NCBI GenBank assembly: GCA_963575745.1
Contig: CAUYUJ010015948.1
Coordinates: forward strand, 492,794-556,793
Reading direction: 5' to 3'
DNA length: 64,000 nt
From: Prorocentrum cordatum
Taxonomy: Eukaryota > Sar > Dinophyceae > Prorocentrales > Prorocentraceae
Shown here: positions 10,625 through 22,344 of the stretch, one piece after another
How the letters are laid out: each line of letters starts with the position of its first letter
How positions within the stretch are numbered: the stretch's first letter is position 1
The notes under the pieces: model-generated
Databases searched by the model: none
Seen by the model: only the letters and a program-made list of their open reading frames with translations
What the model was told of the DNA's origin: nothing
Made by a program: the position numbers and the translations under genes

Positions 10625-11498
10625 TTGTTCCCCGGCTATGATTATGGAATGTGTTTCCCAGTTGAATGCTACGGCTCGGTGCCTCATGATCGTCTCCCCG
10701 CCCAAGTTGCTCGTGACGGGGAACACTTTACAGTGTATGTGTCCAGTAATCACAGAATAGGAACGTACACGTTGCACAAAGATTGTGCAGGCATCTTTGC
10801 TTGCTGCCGTTATGGCCGCGACGGCACAGGCGCCGTCCAACACTAAGGCTCACTTGTGGGCTTGGGCGTTTGAGGACGAAGGCCTAGACGGAATGACGCC
10901 ACAGAGAGCTCCAGCACATGCCCCGATGCACGACGTTAGAGAAGACACGTTCACGGCCTTCGAGAGGGAAGGCAATCACCGTGCCGAAGTGCTTGCTAAG
11001 CAGGGTGCAGCTTTGGTCAGACACTCGCCCGATGACCTCATTATCCGTGGGCTCCTCGCGTTAGCCAGATCTGCGCTCAAGATTCTGGGGCGAGTGGAGG
11101 CTTACCACGGGAACTGGAGAATTTTGACCCCCCCAGGCCGTCAGCAAAGTTTCCTTGGAGGCCCCGTCAGACCCAGGAGTCCTGATGGCGGGCGAGTTGT
11201 TGTATGGTCTCCAGGCCCCTCCCGAGAGGGCCCTGCCCGAGGAGACCCCAGAGGTCGAGGGCCACCGAGTCCGTCACAGCCCGAGCCGCCTGTGGACGCG
11301 GCTCCGTGGAGAGTTGGTGGGCACGTGCTGTGGGAGTTCCCAGTTGTCGTCGATTCGTTGTCCAACCTCCTTTTGTTGAACTTCCTGCGGCCAGCTCGCC
11401 ACAATCTCCAATGGAGCTCGGTGCCCGAAGTCGGTCTGCAGAGGTCCCGAGGCTTCTGTGCCGGGTGCGGGGAAAAACAAATCGAACGCGTTTGTTAG
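10625..11498 (+). pseudogene. LINE RNase H relic
   Basis: Two frames together give a degraded RNase H end: ARDGEHFTVYV (compare RDGEDYAFHML in the 7.2-kb LINE), TYTLHKDCAGIFACCRY, then after a slip near 10800 NTKAHLWAWAF, PAHAPMHDVRED and EREGNHRAEVLAKQGAAL. A weak C-terminal segment follows (RVGGHVLWEFPVV, GFCAGCG). The first catalytic Asp region is missing, replaced at its 5' side by the foldback at 10445-10618. No functional product is expected. Confidence 0.6.
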
Positions 11499-11516
11499 GT
11501 TGGCCGGCCCACCCCA

Positions 11517-11785
11517 ACTGAGCGACGCCAAAAGAGGGGGTCCGTTGCGCCGACACTCGCGTGTAAGCTGCCCGCGTACGGTCGCGCGTAAGCGCCCTCG
11601 TCTCCAGCGTAGCGTGCCGCGCTGGCGGGCCGCGCGCGCCGCCTCGTAAAGTCGCTATGCCACCTCGCGTAAGACCCGGTTCTTTTCGTCACTTGCAGAA
11701 TCTCATTTCCGGAGCGGGCCGCTCATTCCAGCAACCCGTAATCCAAAGCAAGACGACGACGATGACGACGACGGGAGAGGAGGAG
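11517..11785 (+). repeat. Dispersed 240-bp repeat, copy 1
   Basis: From GAGCGACGCC to a short ACG run and GGGAGAGGAG, this is closely matched by 22345-22660 in the same orientation, including GTAAGCGCCCTCGTCTCC, TCGTAAAGTCGCTATGCC and GCAACCC(G/A)TAATCCAAAGC. Both copies run directly into (ACG)n then (GGA)n. A shared peptide (RRHSR.SCPR.VARKRPRLQ) reflects nucleotide identity and is not evidence for a gene. Confidence 0.85.
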
Positions 11786-12143
11786 GTGGAGGAGGAGGAG
11801 GAGGAGGAGGAGGAGGAGGAGGAGGAGGAGAGGGGACGAGGGGACGGAGGGACGGAGGAGGAGGAGGAAGAGGAGGAGGAGGAGGAGGAGGAGGAGGAGA
11901 GGAGGAGGAGGGGAGGAGGAGGAGGCGGAGGAGGAGGAATGGAGGAGGAGGAGGAATGGAGGAGGAGGAAGAGGAGAGGAGGAGGAGGAGGAGGAGGAGG
12001 AGGAGGAGGAGGGAGGAGGAGCAGGAGGAGGAGGAGGAGGAGGAGGAATGGAGGAGGAATGGAGGAGGAATGGAGGAGGAGGAGGAGAAATGGGGGAGGA
12101 AATGGAGGAGGAGGAGGAGGAGGAGGAGGAGGAGGAGGAGGAG
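11757..12143 (+). repeat. (ACG)n then (GGA)n microsatellite
   Basis: Purine-rich GGA array of almost 390 bp with AAT interruptions. The Glu/Gly/Arg-rich frames are repeat translations. Confidence 0.95.
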
Positions 12144-12505
12144 GGCACCTATACCACTCCTGTTTGCCCGTAAGGGTCAGGAGGAAAACAGGCGGGTAGC
12201 AGCCCGATCGTCACCCCTGTTTGCCCGTAGGGGCCAAGGGGAAAGAAAATTGCTCTCGTCGCCGCGGCCACCTATGGAGTAGGTGGTGGCTAGGTTGGGC
12301 GTCGGAGCACGGCTCCGGCGCCCCCAACCCCGAACAGGGAGCGCGGAACACGGTCTCCTTGCATTCCCTGTTCGCGCTATGAGCACGCCACGGGGGCATG
12401 GCCCTGGACCGTTGGCGTTGCTCTTCTTCGGCCCCCTGCTCGTCCCCTTAGCAGGTGGGCGTGTGTTCCTCTCTGCGAGGTCTCTGGGGCGCGTGGAGCT
12501 CACAA
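12144..12505 (+). other. Unassigned spacer
   Basis: No gene is supported. CCTGTTTGCCCGTA(A/G)GGG occurs twice, near 12161 and 12219, and a third related GAACAGGG..CCCTGTTC inverted pair lies at 12333-12372. Confidence 0.4.
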
Positions 12506-12625
12506 AGAGGAGGTGGAGGAGGAGGAGGAGGAGGAGGAGGAGGAGGAGGGGAGGACGAAAAGTAGGAGGAATGGGGGAGGAGGAGGAGGAGGAGGAGGAG
12601 GAGGAGGAGGAGGAGGAGGAGGAGG
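12506..12625 (+). repeat. (GGA)n microsatellite
   Basis: GGA triplets broken by CGAAAAGTAGGAATGG near 12550-12575. 12626-12867 beyond it has no supported gene. Confidence 0.9.
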
Positions 12626-12867
12626 CGGTGGCTTGGACGCGGGGCCGTCAGCGGGCCCCAGCGCGACAGCGCCTCGGCCGCAGCGAAGGCCGAGCGAAGG
12701 GCCCCGAGGCCTGCGGCTCGGCGGTCGCTGAGCAGCTCGAGCCCGAAGAGAAAGGCCCTGTCGTCGGCCCCTGGCTGGATGGCGCCCCCAGCCAGGGTGG
12801 CAAACGAAGAGAACATCTGATCCGACTTGGGCGCGCCCTCGGCTTTTGTCGAGGCCTGGGCCTCTGA

Positions 12868-12877
12868 CCTCTCTCTT

Positions 12878-12930
<53 letters not shown>

Positions 12931-12981
12931 TTTTTTGGTCTCTCTCTCTCTCTCTCTCTCTCTCCCTCCCTCCCTCCCTCC

Positions 12982-13015
<34 letters not shown>

Positions 13016-13178
13016 CTCTCTCTCTCTCTCTCTTTCTCTTCTCTCTCTGTTTTTTTTGTCTCTCTCTCTCTCTCGCTCTATCTCTCTCTCTCCCTCTCTC
13101 TATATATATATATGTTTGTGTTGTTTCTCTCTCTCTCTCTCTCCACTTTTTTGTTTTTTTTTGTGTCTCTCTCTCTCA

Positions 13179-13209
<31 letters not shown>

Positions 13210-13215
13210 CCCTTC
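12868..13215 (+). repeat. (CT)n dinucleotide array
   Basis: About 350 bp of CT repeats with T-runs, CCCT phases and a short TATATATA block near 13101. Several open Ser/Leu-rich frames are artefacts of the repeat. Confidence 0.95.
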
Positions 13216-14030
13216 CCCCTCCATGGGCGTCTAATCCTCGTCTTCTCCCTCTCCTGTTCCTCCTGTCCCCTCCTCCTCCGCCTCCTCTTCCTCCGCCCCC
13301 TGCTCATCCTCATCCTCATCCTCCTCCCCCTGTTCCTCCTCCGTCTCCTCCTTCTTATCCTCCTCGCCGTCGACGTGTGCGATTCGTCATTGTTATCATT
13401 GCCGCGTTTGCGGGGGCTCTCGTCGCTACCTCTGAGCGCAGTTCGAGAAGTTGGCCAAGGTGAGCCCTGACTTGGGCGGCTCCGCCCCCCGCCTCCGCCT
13501 CCTTGTCCTCCTGTGGGACGCCAGGCAAATCAGTTCCCCCCCTCTCCAGACCCCCAACGACTCGATTTGTTCGAGTCGCTTGCTCCCCGAACTCTCGACC
13601 CTCCCATGGGACCCCCCATTTATCCCGAGTCGTTGCCACTAGCTCGTGATATGTCCGATGCGGCCATGTTCACTTGCATGGTATGATCCCACCCCCTTCC
13701 CTGTGGCGTCGCCTTCTCATGCTGAGCAGGATCAGCGTGCCAGACGTGCGCGAAGTCGTGACACCCTATGGGGCTCGCTGGAGAGCCCCCCCTCTCCGTG
13801 CAGGCGAGCTTGCCAAAGTCTAAAGAAGAACACTTGTCTGTATGACGGTCCCAGGGCCAGGCAGCTGCCCCCCGGCGCCAAAACAGGTTGAAACCCACAG
13901 GCCTGGCGCGATCGTGCTTCGAGTCGCCGACTGGCAATCTTGCGCGCTCGCCCGAGTTTGGCAGCTACGCGTGAAGCTTTCACAGGAATGGTGCCCGTTT
14001 GCTTGTCGAATTGGACCAGTGGGTCGGGGC
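13216..14030 (+). other. CTC-rich tract and unassigned sequence
   Basis: 13255-13370 is CTC/CAT triplets. 13371-14030 holds no frame I can support as a gene. Confidence 0.4.
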
Positions 14031-14577
14031 AAAGACGACGACGATGAACGATGACGATGACGACGATGAGTGTGGTGTGGATGATGATGAGGAGGAGGAG
14101 GAGGAGGAAGAGGAGGAGGATGAGAATGTGGATGAGGATGTGCATGATGGTGGTGGTGCTGCTGCTGACGATGATGATGACGATGACGATGGCGATGACG
14201 AAGATGATGATGATGAGAATAGTGATGATGATAATGTTGATGATGACGATGATGCTGCTGATGCTGATGGTGATTATGATGACGACGATGATGATGCTGA
14301 TGATGACGATGCTGATGCTACTGATGATGCTCATCATGGTGATGGTGATGATGCTGATGATGCTGATGATGATGCCGCTGATGATGTTTCTGGTGATGAT
14401 GATAATGATGATGATGATGATGATGGTGATCATGAGGATGATGATCATGATCATGATCATGATCATGATGGTAATGATGATGGTGATGTTGATGCTGATG
14501 ATGATGATGATGATGATGATGATACTGATACTGATGATGCTGATGATGATAATGAGGATGCTGCTGATGATGATGGC

Positions 14578-14616
<39 letters not shown>

Positions 14617-14656
14617 ATTAGTATTACGTTGATGATGCTGATGCTGATGCTGGTGG

Positions 14657-14689
<33 letters not shown>

Positions 14690-14779
14690 CAATGATGACG
14701 ATGATGACGATGATGACGATGATGGTGGTGGTGGTGAAGAGGAGGAGGAGCAAGATGATTATGATAAGGACGATGCTGC

Positions 14780-14820
<41 letters not shown>

Positions 14821-14935
14821 GTGATGGTGATGGTGATGGTGATGGTGATGGTGATGGTGATGGTGATGATGATGTTGATCATGATGGTGATGATGAGAAC
14901 ACTGAGGATGAGGACGATGACGATGAGGACGACAA
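14031..14935 (+). repeat. (GAT/GAC)n trinucleotide array, about 900 bp
   Basis: Long GAT repeat with GAC, GCT and GGT variants. It is open as poly-Asp on plus and poly-Ile/Met on the other frames. The codon phase shows no preference and there is no flanking coding sequence, so I treat it as a microsatellite. 14936-15286 has no supported gene but contains a doubled GGCCAAGCCTCCC-type phrase near 15140. Confidence 0.9.
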
Positions 14936-15286
14936 CGTCCACCGGCTGGGGCTCGATACCTGCCAGCAGGCGCGAGCGATTTGCGGACCCCCGCTTGTCA
15001 GAGTCCACGAGCTGTTTGGGGCAGGGCTCGCGCGCGGTTGCCTGCGGGGCCTCGGGCGGCGAGGCCTAGAGTCTGCACACTGCCCCACGGCCCCCTGGCC
15101 AGACCCACCCGGTGGCCCCGGAGCGGTGTGCACGCCTCCGTGGCCAAGCCTCCCTGGCCAAGCCATAGGGGGGTGATCTTTGATGCTGCGTTGCAGCTCT
15201 GCTCCTGCCTACTGCGCCGCTGCCTCCTGCGATCCTGCTGCCTCTTGCCTCCTGCCCCCTGCCTCCTGCGACCTGCCTCCTACCCC

Positions 15287-15352
15287 CTCCTCCTCCTCTT
15301 CCTCCTCCTTCTCCTCCTCCTCCTCCTCCTCCTCCTCCTCCTCCTCCTCATA
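15287..15352 (+). repeat. (CTC)n microsatellite
   Basis: Short CTC array, preceded by a CTGC-CTCCTGC compositional run at 15190-15285. Confidence 0.85.
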
Positions 15353-15495
15353 CCCCTCCGCCTCCTCGTCCTCTTCGTGGGCCCAGGGCAGGCCTGGCGA
15401 AGAGCGGTGGGTTGTGCCTCTGGCAGGAGGGCCAATCGAGGCAACGGCGGCTCTCCCGCCCGGCCAAGGTCCGCTCAGAGTCGGTCCCACACTTC

Positions 15496-15714
15496 TAGGC
15501 CTCCGAGGTGGGGTCGGAGTAGACGGGGTCGGAGGGTCGCGCCGCATCGCCGATGCATCGACGATGCGGCTCGATGTGGAGACCGATTTTCTCCACGCCG
15601 ACGTCGCGGATGCGTCGCCGACGTCGCCGATGCATCGCCGATACATCGGCGACGCATCGGCGATGCGGCGCGATCCTTCGACCCCAGCTACTCTGACCCC
15701 ATCTAGGAGGCGTC
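15496..15714. repeat. Long inverted repeat (foldback), arms about 60 bp
   Basis: Left arm 15496-15560 and right arm 15650-15714 pair with few mismatches: TCGCGCCGCATCGCCGATGC on the left, its complement GCATCGGCGATGCGGCGCGA on the right, and outer GGGGTC.GAGTAG matching CTACTC.GACCCC. The interior holds further CGCCGATG/CATCGGCG units. A related but eroded stretch lies at 28615-28710. Confidence 0.75.
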
Positions 15715-15795
15715 TAATACCTCTCTGGGGTCCCTCATGACCCGCTTGTTGCGAGGCGGCTCCGGCCGTGTCGACGAAATCTCGAGGAGGCCCAA

Positions 15796-15842
15796 CAACA
15801 ACACCGACAACACCAACAACACCAACAACAACAATAATCATT
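15796..15842 (+). repeat. (CAA)n microsatellite
   Basis: CAACAAC/CACCAAC triplets ending AATAATCATTTAATC. Between here and 16080 no gene is supported. Confidence 0.85.
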
Positions 15843-16092
15843 TAATCATTTTAAGACTGTTCGCCCTTATCTGCTCGAGTGTCGAATAACGCGAATTTCC
15901 CAAACCTTCGATACCCGCCCTCTCCGTCTTCGATCGAACCCCTTTTGGGGGGTATACCTTTCTTCCCTGCAGGCAGGGCCCCGGCAAGCGGCGGGGCGGC
16001 CGCGGACCGTCGGCCTGGCCAGCGGCAGCGCTGATCGGCGGGGCGGCCGCGGACCGTCGACCCGACCCCAAGAGGGACGGACAGGAGACCGA

Positions 16093-16165
16093 CCACGACG
16101 ACGACGACGACGACGACGACGTCGACGACGACGGCAACGACGGCGACGGCGACGACGACGACGAG
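16093..16165 (+). repeat. (GAC)n microsatellite
   Basis: GAC triplets bordering the minisatellite that follows. Confidence 0.9.
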
Positions 16166-16199
16166 CGAAAGCGAGAGCGAGAGAGAACGACAGCAGAGC

Positions 16200-17028
16200 C
16201 ACGAAGGACACGAAGTAGGCCACGAAGGGCGACAGCGGGGACACGAAGGGAATGCGTATGGGGCCACGAAGAGCGCGAACGAGCGGGGCCACGAAGGGCA
16301 GATAATGCGGGGCCACAGAAGGCAACGATGGGGCCACTGAGGGTAGCACCTGGGCCACGTAGGACAATGAGGGGGCCACAAACGGCGACAGCGGGGCCAC
16401 GAAGGGCATGCACATGGGGCCACAACGGGCGCGAACGAGCGGGGGCCACGAAGGGCATACGTATGTTGGGCCGCGGAGGGTACGGACGGGGCCACTGAGG
16501 GCAGCAACGGGGACACGAAGGGCAGCGAGGGGGCCACGAAGGGCGACAGCGGGGCCACGAAGGGCATGCATATGGGGCCACCACGGGCGCGAACGAGCGG
16601 GGGCCACGAAGGGCATACATATATGGGGCCACGAAACAAAGCGAGGGGGCCACGAAGGGCTGCGACGGGGCCACGAAGGGCAGAGAGGGGGCCACGAAGG
16701 GCTGCAACGGAGCCACGAAGGGCGGAGAGGGGGCCACGAAGGGCTGCAACGGGGCCACGAAGGGCAGAGAGGGGGCCACGAAGGGCTGCAACGGAGCCAC
16801 GAAGGGCTGCAACGGGGCCACGAAGCAAAGCGAGGAGGCCACGAAGGGCAGAGAGGGGGCCACGAAGGGCAACGAGGAGGCCACGAGGGGCTGCAACGGG
16901 GCCACGAAACAAAACGAGGGGGCCACGAAGGGCTGCAACGGGGCCACGAAGGGCTGCAACGGGGCCACGAAGCAAAGCGAGGAGGCCACGAAGGGCTGCA
17001 ACGGGGCCACGAAGGGCAGCGAAATCCC
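16200..17028. repeat. 21-bp minisatellite, roughly 35-40 units
   Basis: Unit GGGGCCACGAAGGGC plus six variable bases (TGCAAC, AGAGAG, AACGAG), with a CAAAGCGAG variant. The 3' half (16640-17028) is regular at 21 bp; the 5' half is more diverged, with 20-33 bp spacing. Because 21 is a multiple of three, two minus frames stay open as seven-residue repeats (VAPLQPF; ALRGPVA), and plus frames read GHEGLQR. I find no start context or flanking domain that makes a protein likely. Confidence 0.85.
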
Positions 17029-17039
17029 GATTCCTAGGT

Positions 17040-17340
17040 AATCTGTGAAGGAGTCTTAAGCGTGAGCGCGACTCCTGGGTGCCTGGGTGTCGGGAGCGCG
17101 GCGCTGGAGTACATCGCAAGAAATTCCAACGCAAGGGCGCTATTCTTCAGTAGATTGCAAGCAAGTCTCCAGCGAGAGCGCGACTCCAGAGCGCAGGAGG
17201 ATCGATTCCTGAAGAAATCGTAAGGAAGTCCCAAGCGAGAGCGCGGTTCTTGAATCAAATGTGAGGAAGTCTCGGGCGGGAGCGGGGGTCCTGGCTAAAT
17301 TGTGAGGAAATCTCCGGCGGGAGCTGTTGTTGTTGCAACC
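17040..17340 (+). repeat. Degenerate 40-60 bp tandem repeat
   Basis: Six diverged units around GTCTCAAGCGAGAGCGCGAC, each followed by (A)TTGTGAGGAA. The phrase GTGAGGA.GTC.CAAGCGA also builds the arrays at 40.8-41.2 and 42.06-42.2 kb. 17341-17480 has no gene. Confidence 0.6.
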
Positions 17341-17741
17341 CGAGGGCCAGGGGGCCAATTTGAGCAGGAAGATTTTCCTTGACAAAAAACAAGGTGCGAG
17401 CCCCGGGGGGGCACTTCAATGGAAAAAAAATGTGCACCAGTGGGGGGGATCAACAATAATTATTCTTTAAGAGTGAGAGTTCAACAACAACGAGAAACGC
17501 CGAGGAGAGCCGCCATCGCCTCACCCGGCCCTCCTCCGAATACAGATCTCGGCGCCCGCGAGACCAGGCGGCGCACCCGGCAGCCCACCGCCGCCGGCGC
17601 TGCCGAGGCTGGAGCTGTTCTCTCTGCCGCAGTTGGCGGCCGCTGGCGAGGCGCCGCTAGGCCCGTCCGCCACCGCCTTCGGCGGGCGGGCGGATGATGG
17701 CGGTTTGGGCCGCCGGGCCGCTGGGTCACCGAGCGCGTTCC

Positions 17742-17938
17742 TACGGGACGCGAAAACGACCACAGCCACTGTTTTTCTTTTGTTGCCGCCTTCCACCCAG
17801 CAGAAACAAAGCAGTGGTTGTGGTCATTTTCGTTAAACTTGGCACCAGGGAAATGACCACAACCACTGCTTCTTTTTCGGCCAGCTGGAAGGGGGCGCAA
17901 ACAAGAAGCAGTGGCTGTGGTCGTTTTCCCGTCCCGCA
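17742..17938. repeat. Four-arm inverted repeat
   Basis: The arm GAAAACGACCACAGCCACTG (forward, 17752) is followed by CAGTGGTTGTGGTCATTTTC (reverse, near 17812), then GAAATGACCACAACCACTGC (forward, near 17849) and GCAGTGGCTGTGGTCGTTTTC (near 17908). Adjacent arms can pair, and so can the two outer arms (flanked by CGGGACG / CGTCCCG). It is a compound foldback and non-coding. Confidence 0.8.
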
Positions 17939-19114
17939 GTTCCACCACTCGCAAAGTGCCTACTCGCGTAAGTTTCCTCCTCGCGTTCTACTGCTCACAT
18001 GCTTGCTGCGATGGAACGTATCGTGAACCCCCGGCGGGGGATCCAGACCATTGGCGAGTAGTTACTTCGCGAGTCATAGTAGTCGCTTGTCGAAAGGGGG
18101 TGGACAAAATTCTGAGGTTCGAGGTTTCTGGCCGTTTTCGTCAGTTCTCGGCGGCTTTCAATCCTCGCACGGCTTTGCAGCGGCTGCGCCTCGCCGTGAG
18201 CGTCCCAGGGGTGCCCAGCAGACAGACAGATCCCGTATGGCTAGAGAGCTGGTCCTGGACTTCTTCCGTCACAGCGCGGCAGAGGCAGTCCGCACGCGCG
18301 CTCGGGCAAGCCATGAAACGGCATCGCCAACTGTCCGGCAGCAGAAGTGGGCAAAAGGGGGATTCCGTGGGAGAGCCAAGCAGCCGCGGGAGCCAGTCCT
18401 GCACGGGACACAGGTGAAAAAGTGCGTGCAGAGCTTACCTCGGGTTTCTTAATCAGCGTGGGGGGGTACCTCCCCGACGGGGGTCAATCTCGTTTCGTCG
18501 TCGCGCCGCGACGGGGGTCGGAGCGCCTTCGGCGCGCGGTGGCTGTTCGCGACGGGGGTCGATGTGGGGCTGTCGGCGAGGGTGACGCCCCCCCCGACAC
18601 TTACGAAGAAACTCGGAGTACCCTCGGGGAGAGGACAAGCACATCAGTGGGCCTCCGAAGGTGTGCTGCCCGACGCCGGCCTGGTCTCCGGGCATGAGGA
18701 GCGCGAAAGGGTCGAGCAGCGGCCGCCGGCGCTTAGGCCGTCCGTGCACCTGCGTGCTGGCCGGCCACGCCTCCTGTAAGGTATCCACACGGGCACCGTA
18801 GGCACCCGCGACCATCGTTGCACGTCGGTAGTTGGAAGTGGGCATTCTTGGGCTCTCAGATCCCAATCCACGTTAGTAGCCGCCTTCCTACTTCAATGAT
18901 CGAGTGGTGCTCCCCCTTCCTTCCTCTTCAGGGGGCGGGCGGGATCCCAATCCACTCTCAGCGCCTTCCTACTGTATGCTTCTACCCACTCTTACCGCCG
19001 GGTGCGCTCTGCGAAGGAGTTCTTCTGCTCCGCCTGTGATCTTGTCCAGCAGCCGGCGTCTCTGCCTGTCGCGCGCTTCGCTCCAGACGTCCACGCGAGT
19101 ATCTGCCAGTGCGT
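17939..19114 (+). other. Unassigned spacer with weak ORF
   Basis: A 133-codon open frame from 18051 to 18452 (contains MARELVLDFFRHSAAEAVRTR) has a helical patch but matches no family I recognise. 18470-18560 repeats GACGGGGGTC three times. No other gene is supported. Confidence 0.3.
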
Positions 19115-19316
19115 TTCGGCGGCGAGCGAGGAGGGGACAACGAGAAGGAGAAGGCCTTCTCAGAAGGCTCGGAAGTCCCGCGGCCTTCTGAGAATTTTTC
19201 TTCGCCTTCCCCGAAGACCCCAAAAACTTCTGAGAAGGCGCGAGGACTTTGAGAGAAGTCCCGCCGCCTTCTGAGAAGGCCATCTCCTTCTCATTGTCCC
19301 CCCTCGCTCGCCGCCG
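19115..19316. repeat. Foldback element, arms about 60 bp
   Basis: Left GGCGGCGAGCGAGGAGGGGA / right TCCCCCCTCGCTCGCCGCC, then GAGAAGGAGAAGGCC / GGCCATCTCCTTCTC, pair almost perfectly. The interior carries several copies of the near-palindrome CCTTCTGAGAAGG. Non-coding. Confidence 0.8.
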
Positions 19317-20035
19317 AGCGTTGTTCAAGCGTTTTTTCATCCGGTGCCCCGCGGCGTGCCAGTCCTCATCGTCGAGTCGTGTCCAACTCACAATTAGTCC
19401 CATCATCTTGACGTGCACGCCATCCATCGATTCCAACTATGATACAGTGAGCGGCGTTGTTGACAAGTTGCACAGGTCTGTTGGTGCAACGACTGAGTCA
19501 AACAATATGAGACGTAAACGGACTGAAATTTTGTGATTGAACAGAGTGTGGCGCAGCTCGTGGAATCGCATCCAAGCACAAGACCGACGATGAACACGAT
19601 TCCTCTGCCCGCTACGGTTAAGTCTCCAGGCAACGATTTGCCAAGATGAGATGAACCCGCCGTGCCACGATCATGCCTGCGACATCGACAAGCAAGGGTG
19701 TTTGCGTAGGAGAGTCAAGATCGTCCCGAGCGGCCGCTGGAGAGCCGAGTATCGACCCGAAAAGCAGGGGGGCAATGTGGGGGGGGGGGACAAGCTCAGG
19801 CGGGACGCGTTGACCCCCAAATGCCAATTGATCGTCGATGGGGCCCGATAGCCCGCCCCGCCCAGGACCCCGCGGATTCGCTGTCGGGGGCCTGTCGCCG
19901 ATCCAGGCGCTGCATCGCCGATTCAAACTCGAGGTTTCTCCCCCCGAGCCGTTTCCCCGTGAAGGGGGGATGGTCGCGAGGAACGTGGGCCTCTCGAGAT
20001 GGATGGCGAGGAAGTTTACGAGGAGGAGTGATGAG
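19317..20035 (+). other. Unassigned spacer
   Basis: Relatively AT-richer than its surroundings around 19380-19560. I see no gene, tRNA or repeat I can name. Confidence 0.4.
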
Positions 20036-20335
20036 TGATGAGGAGAGGAGGAGGAGGAGGAGGAGGAGGAGGAGGAGGAGGAGGAGGAGGAGGAGGAGGG
20101 CGAACGCGGAGAGGGAGGAGGAGCGAAGTTAAGCTGAGGCGCCTCGCGTCTATTAGGCGCAAATGGGGTGAGGAAGGACAGACGGAGAGGGGTCGAGGGG
20201 GACGTGGGACATGAGAGCAGATAACGAAGGGTGGGGGACTGATGGGGGATGATTTAGGGTGGGGGAAGGGGGACGAGGAGGAGGAGGATCAGGAGGGGGA
20301 GGAGGTGGTGGAGGAGGAGGAGGAGGAGCAGTACC
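20036..20335 (+). repeat. (GGA)n tracts
   Basis: Two purine runs, 20040-20100 and 20275-20335, separated by G-rich unique sequence. Confidence 0.85.
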
Positions 20336-22344
20336 AGGGGAAAAGCAGGAAAAGGAGCGGGATCAGGAAGAGGCAGTGCACGAGCAGGAGCGGGAGCAGG
20401 AACATCCATGAGGAGGAGTAGGGGAGGAAGAGAGGAGCATCACCAACATAGGTATCCAATCTCGAAAATACGATTTCTCTGGAGCCCCCTGGCCACGTGG
20501 AACATCTATCGTATCACTCTCGCTTTTCTACGGCGGTCATTCAGGCCTAGTTTCCGACGAGTCGTTTTCTTGAAGTCGCTGGCCTTTGTTGGGCTCTCGA
20601 ACTCTTCCTTCGGGCCAGTTCTTCATCCCAGGTCATTTTGTTGATGGCCGCAGGACCAGAAAAGGCACCTGGGCGCCGTGACTTGCAGAAAAACGGCTAG
20701 CTCGTTTTCTTCGAATCGTGACAAGGCTGGGTTCTCAGCCTTGGGCACCCAATGAGAGCATGCTCGGTTTAACCCGAGGGTGTTGGTCATTGGATCGAGC
20801 ATCAGCCCTGGACATTGCTTGGTTCCAATCCTCCCTGATCTGGCCTGATACCGCTTATGCTGAAGCTTCAAACTGCTTGCGTAACATCACCAGGCGGCGC
20901 CAAGACAGGGACAAACCGTCCCAGAACGTTCCGGAGTGCTCCGGAGCGCTCTGGAACGGCCGCGTCGCCCGCTCATTACATGTTCAGAACCGGAGATCCC
21001 CGATATGCGTTCCGAGGTTGTCCTGGTCTTGGATTCGTCTCATATCAAGGCAGGAATGATCACCCCGATCCCACACCTGGCGCTTCCTGAGCTGCCGCGC
21101 GCCTTCCTGAGACAGCCGGTCCCTCCCCGTTCGAGTCTTTCTTCGGGCGCGGTCGTCCGGGGTGCTCAGCACGCGGGCGGCTCTCACATGGCCCCCTGGC
21201 TTGACATGCCTCGGTCGTGCCCGCGAGGGCCTCCCAGCAGTCGTCTCCCACTGCGCGGTGTGCCGCCGCGGCCGCCCGCCGCCCGGCGCCCCCGTGGGCT
21301 CTGCCTCGTCGCGGTCGTCGTCATCGTCGCCCAGCTCCGTCGCCGCCGCCCGGCGCCCACCTGTGCCCCCTCTGAGGGCTGCGCGCGGCGGGCCCGCTGC
21401 GGCGGGGCGAGCTGCTCTGCTTCTACCCAGGCCGGATCTTCCACGCCTCCGAGGCGGGCGGGGGCCTCGAGACGGGGGTCAATGCAAAGGGGTCAGCCAG
21501 AGCGCCCGACTTGCAGGATCCTGCAGGGCCAGGGTCGCACTGACCCGGGTTTGGGCGCAGGATCTCGCAGGATGTTCCAGGGTTTTGCAAGGCTTGGTTG
21601 ACCCGGGTCTGGATTGACCCGGGTCAGAAGATCCCCGAAGGCGGGCGGGGGCCGGGGGTGCCGCGAAGGGGAGAGCGATCCTGGAGCTCTGTGGTACCGG
21701 CTTCGGGCTCCCGGGGAACCCAGACCCCTCGAGCCATGACAAAATCATGATGGCAAGTTTGTCGCGATGTTCGGCCTCTCTCTGGGAGCCTTTACGAGGC
21801 TTCGGGACCGTCAACAAACGACTGAGGATGAGAAACTAGACCCCGGGAAGGGGTCGAGACTTTTGGGGGTCGAAGTTGTGGAAAAATCATGTCGTCGGGG
21901 GTCTTGGAACGTGGGTCAGCCAATCCCTTTTAGCTGACCCGGGTTTGGGAGCCACATAGTGCCGATTCGCCCTTGTTTGCCCCGCCTTGACCTGGGCTTA
22001 CGAGCTACCAAGCTGCTGGCCTGGCTTCGCGACAGGACCCTGGCTGACCCAGGTTTGCGGTGACCCAGGGTAGTGCGTCTTTGACCCTTCCAGTCCAAGA
22101 AGGCCGCTAGTCGTCCCAAGATCGCTCCCAGACCCCCTTAAGATGCTTCCAAGACGCCCAGTCCTGGTGGTTTGAAAAGGATTTTAGCTTGCTCACCGTT
22201 TTGGGCTCCCGATGCTCCAAGACGGCCCGAGAGGCTCCCAAGAACTCCCCAAGACGGCCCAAGAGGCGGCCAAGGGGGCCCCCAGACTCGTGATGAAAAA
22301 AATGGCTCCTGGGAGAGAGCTCCCTGAGTTCAGATCCCTTCTCC
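20336..22344 (+). other. Gene-free stretch with TGACCCGGGT motif repeats
   Basis: No supported gene. The 10-mer TGACCCGGGT or a close form occurs near 21540, 21599, 21616, 21941, 22044 and 22060, often paired. A GTTCCGGA.TGCTCCGGAGCGCTC cluster at 20925-20975 resembles the dispersed repeat at 28.8 and 35.2 kb. 22200-22290 is the reversed CCCAAGA.GGCC vocabulary. Confidence 0.5.

Noticed and set aside
12846-13463. Long Ser/Leu ORFs over 12.8-13.5 kb
   Set aside because: Direct product of the (CT)n array.
13999-15069. 356-codon poly-Asp ORF
   Set aside because: It is the translation of a GAT/GAC microsatellite. Other frames are equally open and no domain flanks it.
16200-17028. CRISPR-like array
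   Set aside because: Units are contiguous with no unique spacers of constant length, and the context is eukaryotic.
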